Assembly (NCBI RefSeq): GCF_021568775.1
Contig: NZ_JAKGSG010000014.1
Location: 1-35,535, forward strand
DNA from: Antribacter soli
GTDB lineage: Bacteria; Actinomycetota; Actinomycetes; Actinomycetales; Cellulomonadaceae
Direction: 5' to 3'
Length of the DNA: 35,535 nt
Shown: piece after piece, positions 8,806 through 16,498 of the stretch
How positions within the stretch are numbered: the first letter of the stretch is position 1
How the letters are laid out: each line of letters begins with the position of its first letter
Made by a program: the position numbers and the translations under genes
The notes under the pieces: model-generated
The model's database searches: none
What the model was told of the DNA's origin: nothing
The model's input: the letters and a program-made list of their open reading frames with translations, nothing else

Positions 8806-9546
8806 GTGCCGCTCCCGCCGCTGACCCCGTACGCACACCTGCGCTGGGACGTCGTGCGCCGACTGCTTCCCCCCGCCCGCTCCCGCGTGCTCGAGGTCGG
8901 CTGCGGCCAGGGCGCGGTCGCCGTGCGGCTCGCCGGCGACCACGACTACACGGGCGTCGAGCTCGACGGCGCGAGCCTGGACGTGGCTCGCCGGCGGCTC
9001 GCCGAGGCGGGGCACGAGGCGAACCTCGTCCATGGCCCGCTCGAGTCCCTCCTGGACGGCGAGCCGTTCGACCTGGTCTGCGCGTTCGAGGTGCTCGAGC
9101 ACATCGACGAGGACGAGAAGGCGCTCGCAGAGTGGGCCGCCCGCCTCCGGCCGGGCGGGGTGCTCCTGCTGTCGACGCCGGCCTGGCAGTCCCGCTTCGG
9201 CCCGATGGACGAGGCGGTGGGTCACTACCGGCGGTACGACCCGGACGTCATGCGCGCCAGGCTCACCGATGCGGGGCTGACCGACGTCGGCCTGCGCCTC
9301 TACGGGATGCCGCTCGGCTACGCCCTGGAGGCCGTGCGGAACCGGATCGCGTCCGGGCGTCCCGCGATGCGGGAGGACGGGTCGGTCGCCGACCGCACCG
9401 CCCGGTCCGGGCGGCTGTTCCAGCCGTCGACGGCGGTCCAGGGCGCGATGATCGGGCTCGGCACGCTGCCGTTCCGGCTCGTCCAGCGGGCGTTCCCGGC
9501 GGCGGGCACCGGCCTGGTCGCCTGGGGCCGCGCGCCGCTCGCCTGA
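8806..9546 (+). CDS. Class I SAM-dependent methyltransferase
   Basis: A 246-residue methyltransferase. Motif I is VLEVGCGQG (about 28-36), followed by the acidic VELDG end of strand 2, then CAFEVLEHIDEDEKAL and LRPGGVLLLSTP, the standard order of a Methyltransf_11/23 domain. The later FGPMDEAVGHYRRYDP segment is common in methyltransferases found in glycan clusters. GTG 8806 has a strong AGGAGG site 8 nt upstream. It lies 75 bp after rmlD and is the last gene of the cluster. Its stop codon lies inside the left arm of a repeat element shared with 16382-16498. The methyl acceptor, possibly a sugar or lipid, is not known. Confidence 0.88.
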   Translation: MPLPPLTPYAHLRWDVVRRLLPPARSRVLEVGCGQGAVAVRLAGDHDYTGVELDGASLDVARRRLAEAGHEANLVHGPLESLLDGEPFDLVCAFEVLEHIDEDEKALAEWAARLRPGGVLLLSTPAWQSRFGPMDEAVGHYRRYDPDVMRARLTDAGLTDVGLRLYGMPLGYALEAVRNRIASGRPAMREDGSVADRTARSGRLFQPSTAVQGAMIGLGTLPFRLVQRAFPAAGTGLVAWGRAPLA

Positions 9547-9654
9547 GCCGGAGGTGCAGCGCAGGGTGGGGCCGAGGAACGAGGCACACGCCCGAAGCGG
9601 AACCGCAGGCTCAGGCGATCAACACCGTCGCCTGAGGCCGCCGCTCCGGCTCAG
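9539..9654. repeat. Stop-codon-embedding inverted-arm element, copy 1
   Basis: Fills the gap between two convergent genes. Arms: a1 TCGCCTGAGCC (9539-9549, contains the methyltransferase TGA), a2 GGCTCAGGCGA (9608-9618), a3 TCGCCTGAGGCC (9628-9639) and a4 CGGCTCAG (9647-9654, contains the stop of the minus-strand gene). a2 can pair with a1 or a3. The body GGAGGTGCAGCGCAGGGTG...GCCGAGGAACGAGGCAC is shared with copy 2 at 16382-16498 and, less closely, with the tandem array at 11085. The a2/a3 hairpin could act as a bidirectional terminator. Confidence 0.75.
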
Positions 9655-10454
9655 TCGGTGAAGGCGGACGTCACTCGTTCCGTCGCGACGATGCGCTCCC
9701 GGCGGGGCGCGTCGGCCTCGAGGGCGGCGGCGACCGCCGCGGACGTGAGCACCACCGAGCCGTCGCCGGCCCATGCGGCGAGCACCTCGCGCAGGACGGC
9801 GCCCACGGCATCGCGCCCGTCCGCGAGGACGCGGGGACCGGCGGCCACGGCAGGCGGCACCAGGTCGCGGTGCGCCACCGGTTGCCCGACGCCGGTCGCG
9901 GCCTCCCGTACGCCTGTGGCAGCCGTCGCCGGGTCGCCCGGGACGGAGCCCGCGAGGACGAGGGCCGCCTCGTCGGGGTCGACCGCAGGTGCCCAGCCGA
10001 TCACGTCGCCGTAGGTCATGACGGCCGCGGCGGCGTCCATCGCGCCGCGCGGCAGGTCGCCGTCGTACCGGCGGGCGAGCGCCGGCAGCGAGACGACGAC
10101 GAGCTCGTCCGTCCCGGCCCACCGGTCGGGCGCGTCGGTGACGACCGGGCCAGACGGCGAGCGGGCCGGGTTGCGCGACGTGCCGGGCGAGCTGCCGGGC
10201 AGCACGACCGTCGCGCCCGTGCGCCACGTGGCCAGGGCCCAGACCATGGTGCGCCAGTGCACCGGCAGGTCAAGGGTGACCTGCGTGCCGGGTGCGGCGT
10301 CGAACTCCTCGACGAGGAGGTTCGTCGTCTTGCTGACCCAGTTCGCGAGCACGGCGCCGGAGAGCTCGACGCGCTCCGAGTCGTCGCCGTACCACGTGAG
10401 GCGGGGGCGGCCGGGGTCGCGCTGGAGGAGGTCGAGGAGCTGGGCGACATGCAT
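9651..10454 (-). CDS. TIGR03089 family protein (AMP-binding-like N-terminal fragment)
   Basis: A 267-residue protein of the actinobacterial TIGR03089 family, which resembles the N-terminal part of acyl-CoA synthetases but is much shorter. Visible features: MHVAQLLDLLQRDPGRPRLTWYG, then VELSGAVLANWVSKTTNLL, as in the first helices of AMP-binding enzymes, and LPVHWRTMVWALATWRTGATVVL. The phosphate-binding loop and adenylate motifs of a working synthetase are not seen, so catalysis is doubtful. The ATG at 10454 is preceded 6 nt upstream by TAGGCT, a leaderless arrangement. It is convergent with the methyltransferase and divergent from whiB. Its true role is unknown. Confidence 0.82.
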   Translation of the reverse strand: MHVAQLLDLLQRDPGRPRLTWYGDDSERVELSGAVLANWVSKTTNLLVEEFDAAPGTQVTLDLPVHWRTMVWALATWRTGATVVLPGSSPGTSRNPARSPSGPVVTDAPDRWAGTDELVVVSLPALARRYDGDLPRGAMDAAAAVMTYGDVIGWAPAVDPDEAALVLAGSVPGDPATAATGVREAATGVGQPVAHRDLVPPAVAAGPRVLADGRDAVGAVLREVLAAWAGDGSVVLTSAAVAAALEADAPRRERIVATERVTSAFTD

Positions 10455-10460
10455 GGGCTC

Positions 10461-10466
10461 AGCCTA
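10461..10466 (-). promoter_or_regulatory. -10 box of the TIGR03089 gene (leaderless)
   Basis: TAGGCT on the minus strand, 6 nt before ATG 10454. This spacing fixes the start codon choice. No good -35 box is visible. Confidence 0.5.
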
Positions 10467-10600
10467 GGCGGCGCCGGCGCCGGGCTTGCCCGTGGCAATC
10501 GGCGGCGTCTCGGCAGAGTTCCGCGGGCTTGGCCGGAGCGATTTCATCCGCCGCCTATGTACGAAATTCGCCCGGTCTCTCTCCCTAGGGCCCGGAACCA

Positions 10601-10626
10601 GTTGCAAGTCTGCACCGTTGCAGGTC
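10601..10626. promoter_or_regulatory. Direct repeat upstream of the whiB promoter, candidate operator
   Basis: Two copies of GTTGCArGTC (10601-10610 and 10617-10626) separated by 6 nt, a 16-bp period, about 50 bp upstream of the -35 box. This suits two tandem contacts on nearly the same face of the helix. The binding protein is unknown. Confidence 0.35.
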
Positions 10627-10675
10627 AAGGCGCGTGAACGGGCCGTGGAGATCGGGCGCGATAGCACACTTCCGC

Positions 10676-10704
10676 TTGACGCCTCCAGACGACACGCGTG
10701 TAAT
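10676..10704 (+). promoter_or_regulatory. Sigma-A-type promoter of whiB
   Basis: TTGACG (10676-10681), a 17-bp spacer, then TGTAAT (10699-10704). This is the best -35/-10 pair in the window. The spacer contains GACAC (10691-10695), the core recognised by WhiA in Streptomyces; this is only suggestive. The predicted start near 10711 leaves about 50 nt of leader before ATG 10764. Confidence 0.65.
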
Positions 10705-10763
10705 TCCATGTATGCAGTTTCCTTAGGAACGGCATCTCGTAGGACGGCATGGAGGGGCACGTC

Positions 10764-11090
10764 ATGTGGAACATGCTGGATGGAGACGTAGAGTTCCCGT
10801 CCGACGCAGGGCGTCGGACGGAGCGCGTGGCGCCGGTGCTGCCGCTGTTCGGCGGGGAGGCTGACGACTCGCTGATGAGCTGGCAGGAGCGGGCGCTGTG
10901 CGCCCAGACCGACCCGGAGGCCTTCTTCCCGGAGAAGGGCGGGTCCACACGCGAGGCCAAGAAGGTCTGCTCGGGCTGCGAGGTCCGCGCCGAGTGCCTC
11001 GACTACGCGTTGGCCAACGACGAGCGCTTCGGCATCTGGGGCGGCCTGTCGGAGCGCGAGCGCCGCAAGCTCAAGCGCCGCGCCGTCTGA
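10764..11090 (+). CDS. whiB: WhiB-family Fe-S regulator, WhiB2/WhmD-like
   Basis: A 108-residue redox-sensitive regulator expected to bind a [4Fe-4S] cluster and the primary sigma factor; WhiB2/WhmD orthologues control septation and division. The four cluster cysteines are C46, C69, C72 and C78, giving C-x22-C-x2-C-x5-C. They are followed by the GIWGG turn (90-94) and the basic tail ERRKLKRR that contacts DNA. ATG 10764 is preferred because GGAGGGG lies 7 nt upstream; ATG 10749 would add five residues but would include that ribosome site. The gene has its own sigma-A-like promoter. Its stop codon begins a 90-bp tandem repeat array. The WhiB2 subtype is inferred from the conserved neighbourhood (large GT2, DUF5719, DUF3499, manB). 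Confidence 0.93.
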   Translation: MWNMLDGDVEFPSDAGRRTERVAPVLPLFGGEADDSLMSWQERALCAQTDPEAFFPEKGGSTREAKKVCSGCEVRAECLDYALANDERFGIWGGLSERERRKLKRRAV

Positions 11091-11297
11091 GTCCGGAGCG
11101 CAGCGGAGGGTGAGGGCCGAGGTACGAGGCACTCGCCCGCAGCGAAGCGCAGGTCTCGGGCGGTAGGGCAGCCGGTCTGAGTCCGGAGCGCAGCGGAGGG
11201 TGAGGGCCGAGGTACGAGGCACTCGCCCGCAGCGAAGCGCAGGTCTCGGGCGGTAGGGCAGCCGGTCTGAGACCGGAGCGCAGCGGAGGGTGGGGGC
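11085..11297. repeat. 90-bp tandem array (2 full, 1 partial copy) starting at the whiB stop codon
   Basis: Units begin at 11085, 11175 and 11265, each with GTCTGAG. The first two are identical over 90 bp; the third breaks off near 11297 and carries GAGACC instead of GAGTCC. The first TGA is the whiB stop. The unit body GCAGCGGAGGGTGAGGGCCG plus AGGTACGAGGCACTCGCCCG is closely related to the elements at 9539-9654 and 16382-16498. The unit junction forms CCGGTCT-G-AGACCGG, an odd palindrome. No spacer variation, so it is not a CRISPR array. Confidence 0.9.
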
Positions 11298-11386
11298 CCT
11301 CAGGGCTCGGCGCGCCGTGCCCGACGCGCCGAGCGCTCGCGCAATGCCGGGCTCCCCGGCTCCCGGCACGCATGATGTGGAGCGAG

Positions 11387-14300
11387 ATGACCGCTCCACA
11401 CACCGGCCCGCTGCCGTCCGCACCTCCGCTGGGCACCGTGGTCACCGGCTCCCTCCCGGTGGCCGTCACGGTGACGGCGGTGATCGTGACGCGCGGCCGC
11501 AGCCCGTTCCTCCCGGCCACCCTCGACGCGGTGCGTGCGCAGGTGCATGCGCCCGACGAGGTGGTGGTGGTCGACGTCGACACCGCGCCGGCGACCTCGG
11601 CTCACCCCGACCTGGTGATGGCCTTCCGCGAGGAACCAGGCGGAGCGCGGTCGGCGGAAGCCAGGACGGCTCAGCAGCTCGGCGGCGCGCGGTATGTGGC
11701 CGCGGCGGGGGCCCGCACGTTCGGCGAGGGCGTCGACGCGGCGCTCCGGGCGGTCGGGATCTCCGAGCGCAGCTGGCTCTGGCTCCTGCACGACGACTCG
11801 GCGCCCGCCCCCGGAGCGCTCGCCGCCCTCATGCGCGCCGTCGAGCACGCCTCGTCGGTGGCGGTCGCGGGCAGCAAGCAGCGGCGCTGGGAGGTGTCCG
11901 GCACCGGGGAGCCCCTCGACCCGGCCGCAGCCGACCGCGGTGTCCTTGTCGAGGTGGGGCACACCGTCTCGCCGCTTGGCCGGCGCATGACGGGCGTCGA
12001 CGAGAGCGAGATCGACCAGGGGCAGCACGACGCGCGTGAGGACGTCCTCGCGGTCGGCCTCGCCGGCGCGCTCGTCCGCGGCGTCGTCTGGCGCCACCTC
12101 GGCGGCACCGACCCCGCGTACGGCGTGTACGGCGACTCCACCGACTTCTGCCGCCGGGTGCGCCTCGCGGGGCACCGCGTCGTCGTGGTCCCGCAGGCCG
12201 TGGTGCGGCACGCGCAGGCCTCGCTGCGCGGGCTGCGGGAGCCCGGCGCCGGCGCCGACGACCGCTCTCGTGGCCCGCGCCGGCGCAGCCAGCTCCACCT
12301 GCGGCTCGTCTCGGCCCCGGCAGTCGTCCTGCCGGTGGTGGCGCTCGCGATGCTCGTGTGGGCACCGTTCCAGGCCGCCTACCGGCTCGCCCTCAAGCAC
12401 CCCGCCGAGGCGCGCGACGAGCTCCTGGCGCCGGTGTGGGCCGTGTCCCGGCTGGCTCCGGTCGTGCGCGCCCGCCGCGCCGCCGCCCGCACGTCGACCG
12501 TGCCGCGCGGCGTGCTGCGACCGCTCACCGGCACCTGGCGCGAGGTCTGGTCGGAGTACCGCGAGGGCCGCCTCTCGCGCGCCGAGCGGCTGCGCACGCA
12601 CACCGTCCCCTCGGAGCTCGAGCAGGCCGAGCAGCGGCGCGTCGCGACCCGGCGTCGGGGCGTCCTCGCACTGGTCTTCGTCGCCGCGACGACCCTGGCG
12701 GCCTGGGTCTTCGGTCCCGCGCTCGGCGTCCTGGCGAGCGGCGGACGCCTCACCGGCGGCAGCCTCCTGGCGACGGGCGGCACGGTCGGCGACGTCTGGA
12801 CGGCCGCCACGTCCGGCTGGGTCCGCGACGGGCTCGGCGTCGCCGCGCCGCCCGACCCCCTGCTGCTCCCGCTGGCCGGGCTCACCGCGCTCGCCGGAGG
12901 CTCGCTCACGACAGCGGTCGACCTCCTGTTCGTCGCCGCGCTCCCGCTGGCGGCCCTCGGTGCGTGGGCCGCGTCGGGCGCGGTCACGCGGTCGCCCGGC
13001 CTGCGCGCGTGGGCCGCGCTGCTCTGGGTCGCGGCCCCCGCGCTGCTCGGCGCCGTCGACGCAGGCCGGGTGGGGTCGGTCGTGGCGCACCTCGCGCTCC
13101 CGTGGGCGGCGCTCGCCCTCGCAAGAGCCGCCGGCGTCCAGGCGCTCGACAGGCTGCCCGACGGCGGAGCGGACCCAGGTGCGGCCGACGCCGGCGCGGC
13201 GGCTCCCGGGTCATCGACCAGGTCGCCCACCGGGTCGGCAGCCGCGTCGGCGGCCGACGACGTTCCCCGCCCGGGGCCGTCCCTCGGTGCGGCCGGTGCG
13301 GCCGGCCTGCTCCTGGCGGTCGCGGTGTGCGGGGCGCCGATCCTGTTGCCCGTCGCCGTCGTGGTCCTCGCCGTCGCCGCGCTGGGTGCCCGGCGCCGCG
13401 GCCGCTACCTGGTGCTCGCGCTCGTGCCGTCGCTGATGGTCGGTGCCCCGTTCTGGTGGGCCGCGGCGCGTTCCGCCGACGGGCTGCGGCTCCTGCTCGC
13501 GGAGCCGGCCGGTGCGCCCGGCGTCGCGGCCGTACCCGGGCAGCCCCTGGGCCTGCCTGGCCTCGGGCTCCTGCTCGGCCGGCCGAGCGAGCCGGGCACC
13601 TGGTTCGCCGCCCCCGAGCTGGGGTCCGACGGACTCTCCGGCGTCGTCGGTGTGGCGCTGCGCGGCCTCGCGGTCGCCGGGCCGTTCGTCACGGGGGCGG
13701 TGGTCGTCGTGATCGCCGTGGTGGCCCTGTTCCGCCGGCGCGGCGCGGCCGCCCGGCTGGGCTGGTTCGTCGCCGCGGCCGGGCTGGTCACGGCCTTGCT
13801 CGCGCAGGGCGCGTTCGGCGGCGGGGCCGGGTGGGCGGGGCCTGGTCTGTCCCTGGTCCTGCTCGGTCTCGCTACCGCCGCCCTCCGCGGCGCGCCGGTG
13901 CGGCGCGGAGGGCGCGCCGCCCGGCTCGCCGGCGTGACAATGCTGGGCGCGGTCGCGGTGCTCGCACCGGCCGCCGACGTCGCGTCGTGGGTCGCCGACC
14001 TGGGCGGCAGCATCGCGGCCGAGGGCCGTGCGGACGCGCTGCACCCCGCGGTCGACCCGGTCGTCCCCGCGGTCGGCCGGCAGATGCAGGCACCGCCGCG
14101 CGAGGCACGCGTGCTCCAGCTCGACGTCGCCGCCGCCGGCGGGGTGGAGTACACCCCGCTGCGGGGCGACGGCAGCCTTCTGCTGGACGCCTCAGCGGCG
14201 GCCGTCCTGTCCGACGGCGCCGCGGCCTGGGAGCGGCTCGACGGGCTGGCGGCGGAACTGACGGCCGGCACGGCCCCGGACCTCGCCGACCGGCTCGCCG

Positions 14301-14812
14301 CGCTGGGCTTCGGCGCCGTCCAGGTGCGGTCCGACGGGGTCGCCGCGACCGAGGACCTGGTCGCCACGCTCGACATGGTCCCGGGTCTGGCCCGCGTGAT
14401 CGAGGGCCAGGAGGTCTCGCTGTGGCGCGTCGCCCCCGGCGCGGGACCGGCTCCCGGCTGGGCCCGGCTGGAGCTGCCCGCTGATGCGGGCGGCGACGCG
14501 GCGGGCACGACGACGGCGGTGCTCCCGGCGCGCGGCGCCGCGGTCGACACGCAGGTCGATGACGGCGATGCCGGCCGGTTGCTCGTCCTCGCCGAGTCTG
14601 CGGACGGCGGCTGGCGCGCCACCCTCGACGGTCGCGCGCTCGAGACAGCGACCGCGGACGGCCTGCAGGCGTTCGCACTGGGTCCGGACGGCGGACGACT
14701 CGTCGTCGGCTACCAGGCACCGCACCGCGTGCCGTGGCTGGTGCTCGCCGGTTTCACGCTCGCCGTCTTCGCGCTGCTCGCGCTGCCTGTCGGACGCCGG
14801 AGGGTGCGATGA
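11387..14812 (+). CDS. Large family 2 glycosyltransferase with polytopic membrane domain
   Basis: An 1141-residue protein (1146 if ATG 11372 is used; GGAG lies just before 11387, no ribosome site precedes 11372). The N-terminal 290 residues are a GT2 domain: VTVTAVIVTRGRSPFLPATL, VVVVDVDT, a DxD-like LLHDDSAPAPG, and YGVYGDSTDFCRRVRLAGHRVVVVP. The rest has about ten membrane segments grouped in three hydrophobic blocks, a soluble region near 860-1090 and a last helix at WLVLAGFTLAVFALL. In many actinobacteria this gene lies between whiB2 and the DUF5719 gene, as here, so a shared role in the envelope is likely, though the substrate is unknown. A 42-bp repeat (11621-11662) is in frame inside the GT2 domain. 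Its TGA overlaps the next ATG, implying co-translation. Confidence 0.88.
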   Translation: MTAPHTGPLPSAPPLGTVVTGSLPVAVTVTAVIVTRGRSPFLPATLDAVRAQVHAPDEVVVVDVDTAPATSAHPDLVMAFREEPGGARSAEARTAQQLGGARYVAAAGARTFGEGVDAALRAVGISERSWLWLLHDDSAPAPGALAALMRAVEHASSVAVAGSKQRRWEVSGTGEPLDPAAADRGVLVEVGHTVSPLGRRMTGVDESEIDQGQHDAREDVLAVGLAGALVRGVVWRHLGGTDPAYGVYGDSTDFCRRVRLAGHRVVVVPQAVVRHAQASLRGLREPGAGADDRSRGPRRRSQLHLRLVSAPAVVLPVVALAMLVWAPFQAAYRLALKHPAEARDELLAPVWAVSRLAPVVRARRAAARTSTVPRGVLRPLTGTWREVWSEYREGRLSRAERLRTHTVPSELEQAEQRRVATRRRGVLALVFVAATTLAAWVFGPALGVLASGGRLTGGSLLATGGTVGDVWTAATSGWVRDGLGVAAPPDPLLLPLAGLTALAGGSLTTAVDLLFVAALPLAALGAWAASGAVTRSPGLRAWAALLWVAAPALLGAVDAGRVGSVVAHLALPWAALALARAAGVQALDRLPDGGADPGAADAGAAAPGSSTRSPTGSAAASAADDVPRPGPSLGAAGAAGLLLAVAVCGAPILLPVAVVVLAVAALGARRRGRYLVLALVPSLMVGAPFWWAAARSADGLRLLLAEPAGAPGVAAVPGQPLGLPGLGLLLGRPSEPGTWFAAPELGSDGLSGVVGVALRGLAVAGPFVTGAVVVVIAVVALFRRRGAAARLGWFVAAAGLVTALLAQGAFGGGAGWAGPGLSLVLLGLATAALRGAPVRRGGRAARLAGVTMLGAVAVLAPAADVASWVADLGGSIAAEGRADALHPAVDPVVPAVGRQMQAPPREARVLQLDVAAAGGVEYTPLRGDGSLLLDASAAAVLSDGAAAWERLDGLAAELTAGTAPDLADRLAALGFGAVQVRSDGVAATEDLVATLDMVPGLARVIEGQEVSLWRVAPGAGPAPGWARLELPADAGGDAAGTTTAVLPARGAAVDTQVDDGDAGRLLVLAESADGGWRATLDGRALETATADGLQAFALGPDGGRLVVGYQAPHRVPWLVLAGFTLAVFALLALPVGRRRVR
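11621..11662. repeat. 42-bp element inside the GT2 coding sequence
   Basis: Begins GCCTTCCGCGAGGAACCAGG and ends CGGCGGAAGCC. It has the same length and matching ends as the copies at 4395-4436 and 4455-4496. It encodes AFREEPGGARSAEA in frame. The ends GGCcTTCCGC and GCGGAAGCC could pair with a one-base bulge. Confidence 0.55.
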
Positions 14813-16389
14813 GCCGGGCGACCGCCGCGCTGCGGCGGGCGGGAGCGACCGTCGGCGGCCTGGCCTGCCTCGCCGCGGTCGCCGCGCTGGCGGTCCTCCC
14901 GGCGGCCGGGGCGGGCGCTCCCGACGCGGGGCCGGAGGCTCGCCTCGTCGCGGTGCCGCCCGCAGAGTCGGTCCTCGTCTGCCCGGTCCCGGCGAGCCTC
15001 GTCCAGCCCGACGTGGGGGACGACCAGTTCAGTGCGAGCCCGGTCCCGACCGAGAGCCGCCTGACGGCCGTGGCGACGGGCGGCCTCGCCTCCGGCGCGA
15101 CGGTTACCGACCTCGCCGGAGGAGCCACGGGCGCGCTCGTGGGCCCCCTCGTCGCGGGGTCGGGGGCGGCCGTGGTGAGCGGTGACCTGCCGGAGGAGTC
15201 TCGGGTGGTGCGCGGGACGCCGTCGGGCAGCGGGGACGCCCTCACCGGGACGACCGCCTCGAGGACGACGGCGGGCGACCTGCGCGGCCTGGTCACCGGC
15301 GGGTGCACCGCGCCCGGGATCGAGCACTGGCTGGTGGGCGGCAGCACCGAGGTGGGCGCGAGCGCCCGCCTCGTCGTGCAGAACCCGGGTCGCACGGCGG
15401 CGACCGTCCGCCTGGAGGCGTGGGGGCCGTCAGGCCCCGTGGCGCTCGGGAGTCAGGCGTCGTTCGTGGTGCCGCCCGGTCAGCAGGCCGAGACCCTCCT
15501 CGAGGCGGTGGCGCCGGAGCAGCGGCGCTTCGCGCTGCGCGTCACCGCCGACGGCGGACGGGTCACCGCCTACGTGCAGCATCACTCGATCGAGGGCATC
15601 GTCGCGGCGGGGGTCGACCTGGTCGTGCCCGGCGCGGCCCCGTCCCCGGCCGTGTCGGTGGCCGGCCTCGTCAGCGCCGGCCAGCCCGTCGACGACCCGC
15701 ACGCCCCCCGGCTGCGGCTGCTCGCCCCCGACGCGTCCGGCACCGCTCACGTGAGCGTCTACGGCCCGGACGGGCCGGTGCGCGTGCGCGGAGGCGAGGA
15801 CCTGGTGCTCGAGGCGGGCCAGGTGACGGAGGTGCCGCTCGGCGGGCTGCCGGCCGGCGCCTACACGGCCGTCGTGGACGCGACCGTGCCGGTCGTCGCC
15901 TCGGGCACGTTCGCCGGCGAGGGCGAGACGCTGCCGGACGCGGTGATCGACGAGCACCCCTACGACCGCGCGTGGGTCGCGGGGCGCGCGGTGGACGGCG
16001 CCGGCGGCGGCACCGTCGCCCTCCCGCCCCTCGCGAGCTCGGCCGTCGTGCTCGCCGCGCTGCCGGCCGAGCGGGGTCCGGACGTCCGTGCGGCGGGCCG
16101 GACCCAGGTGGTCCTGGGCGGCCGGGCCGCGGACGGCTCGGAGGCGGGACAGGTCACTGTCGACGTGCCGGCCGGCGCGACCGTCACGGTTCCTGCGGCG
16201 GACCTGGGCGCGGACGTCGTCGCCGTCCAGGTCGAGCCGGGGGAGGGCGCCGCCGTGGCCTGGTCGGTCCTCGCGACCGCCGACGACGGCACGTCCAAGC
16301 CCGGCAGCCTCGTCTCGGTCCTGGTGCCGCCCGCCGTCGGCGCGCCCGTGGCCGACGTGCTCGTGCGGCGCGTCGTCGCGGTCGGCTGA
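14809..16389 (+). CDS. DUF5719 family exported protein
   Basis: A 526-residue protein with an N-terminal signal or anchor (Arg-rich start, then a hydrophobic stretch at about 14-40) followed by a large Ala/Val/Gly-rich, strand-rich extracytoplasmic part. Segments such as WLVGGSTEVGASARLVVQNP, LVLEAGQVTEVPL and VPAGATVTVPAADLG recur in DUF5719 proteins, which are conserved beside the large GT2 gene. No catalytic motif is seen. ATG 14809 overlaps the GT2 stop (ATGA) and has GGAGGG upstream; longer readings are rejected. Two isolated cysteines (PAESVLVCPVP and GGCTAPG) could form a disulfide. Its stop codon lies in the first arm of a repeat element. A partner role for the GT2 protein is likely but unproven. 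Confidence 0.85.
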   Translation: MSRATAALRRAGATVGGLACLAAVAALAVLPAAGAGAPDAGPEARLVAVPPAESVLVCPVPASLVQPDVGDDQFSASPVPTESRLTAVATGGLASGATVTDLAGGATGALVGPLVAGSGAAVVSGDLPEESRVVRGTPSGSGDALTGTTASRTTAGDLRGLVTGGCTAPGIEHWLVGGSTEVGASARLVVQNPGRTAATVRLEAWGPSGPVALGSQASFVVPPGQQAETLLEAVAPEQRRFALRVTADGGRVTAYVQHHSIEGIVAAGVDLVVPGAAPSPAVSVAGLVSAGQPVDDPHAPRLRLLAPDASGTAHVSVYGPDGPVRVRGGEDLVLEAGQVTEVPLGGLPAGAYTAVVDATVPVVASGTFAGEGETLPDAVIDEHPYDRAWVAGRAVDGAGGGTVALPPLASSAVVLAALPAERGPDVRAAGRTQVVLGGRAADGSEAGQVTVDVPAGATVTVPAADLGADVVAVQVEPGEGAAVAWSVLATADDGTSKPGSLVSVLVPPAVGAPVADVLVRRVVAVG

Positions 16390-16498
16390 GGCGGAGGTGC
16401 AGCGCAGGGTGAGGGCCGAGGAACGAGGCACCACCTGGAGCGGAACCGCAGGCTCAGCCGATGAACGACACCGGCTGAGCCGGCGGGCTCGGCCTCAG
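16382..16498. repeat. Stop-codon-embedding inverted-arm element, copy 2
   Basis: Same layout as copy 1 at 9539-9654, again between convergent genes. Arms: a1 CGGCTGAG (16383-16390, with the DUF5719 TGA), a2 GGCTCAGCCG (16451-16460), a3 CGGCTGAGCC (16472-16481, perfectly complementary to a2), a4 CTCAG (16494-16498, with the stop of the minus-strand gene). Where copy 1 arms read GCCTGAG, copy 2 arms read GGCTGAG, in a1, a2 and a3 alike. The body is nearly identical to copy 1 up to the CCACCTGG segment. Confidence 0.75.

Noticed and set aside
6640-9225. 861-codon minus-strand open frame opposite the UPF0104, rmlD and methyltransferase genes
   Set aside because: Shadow frame; the plus strand has coupled genes with intact motifs.
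11085-11297. CRISPR array
   Set aside because: Units are contiguous 90-bp identical repeats without unique spacers.
10464-11423. Minus-strand frame with repeated TSALTLRCAPDSD-like segments
   Set aside because: It is the translation of the 90-bp DNA repeats and runs antisense to whiB; no start signal or domain.
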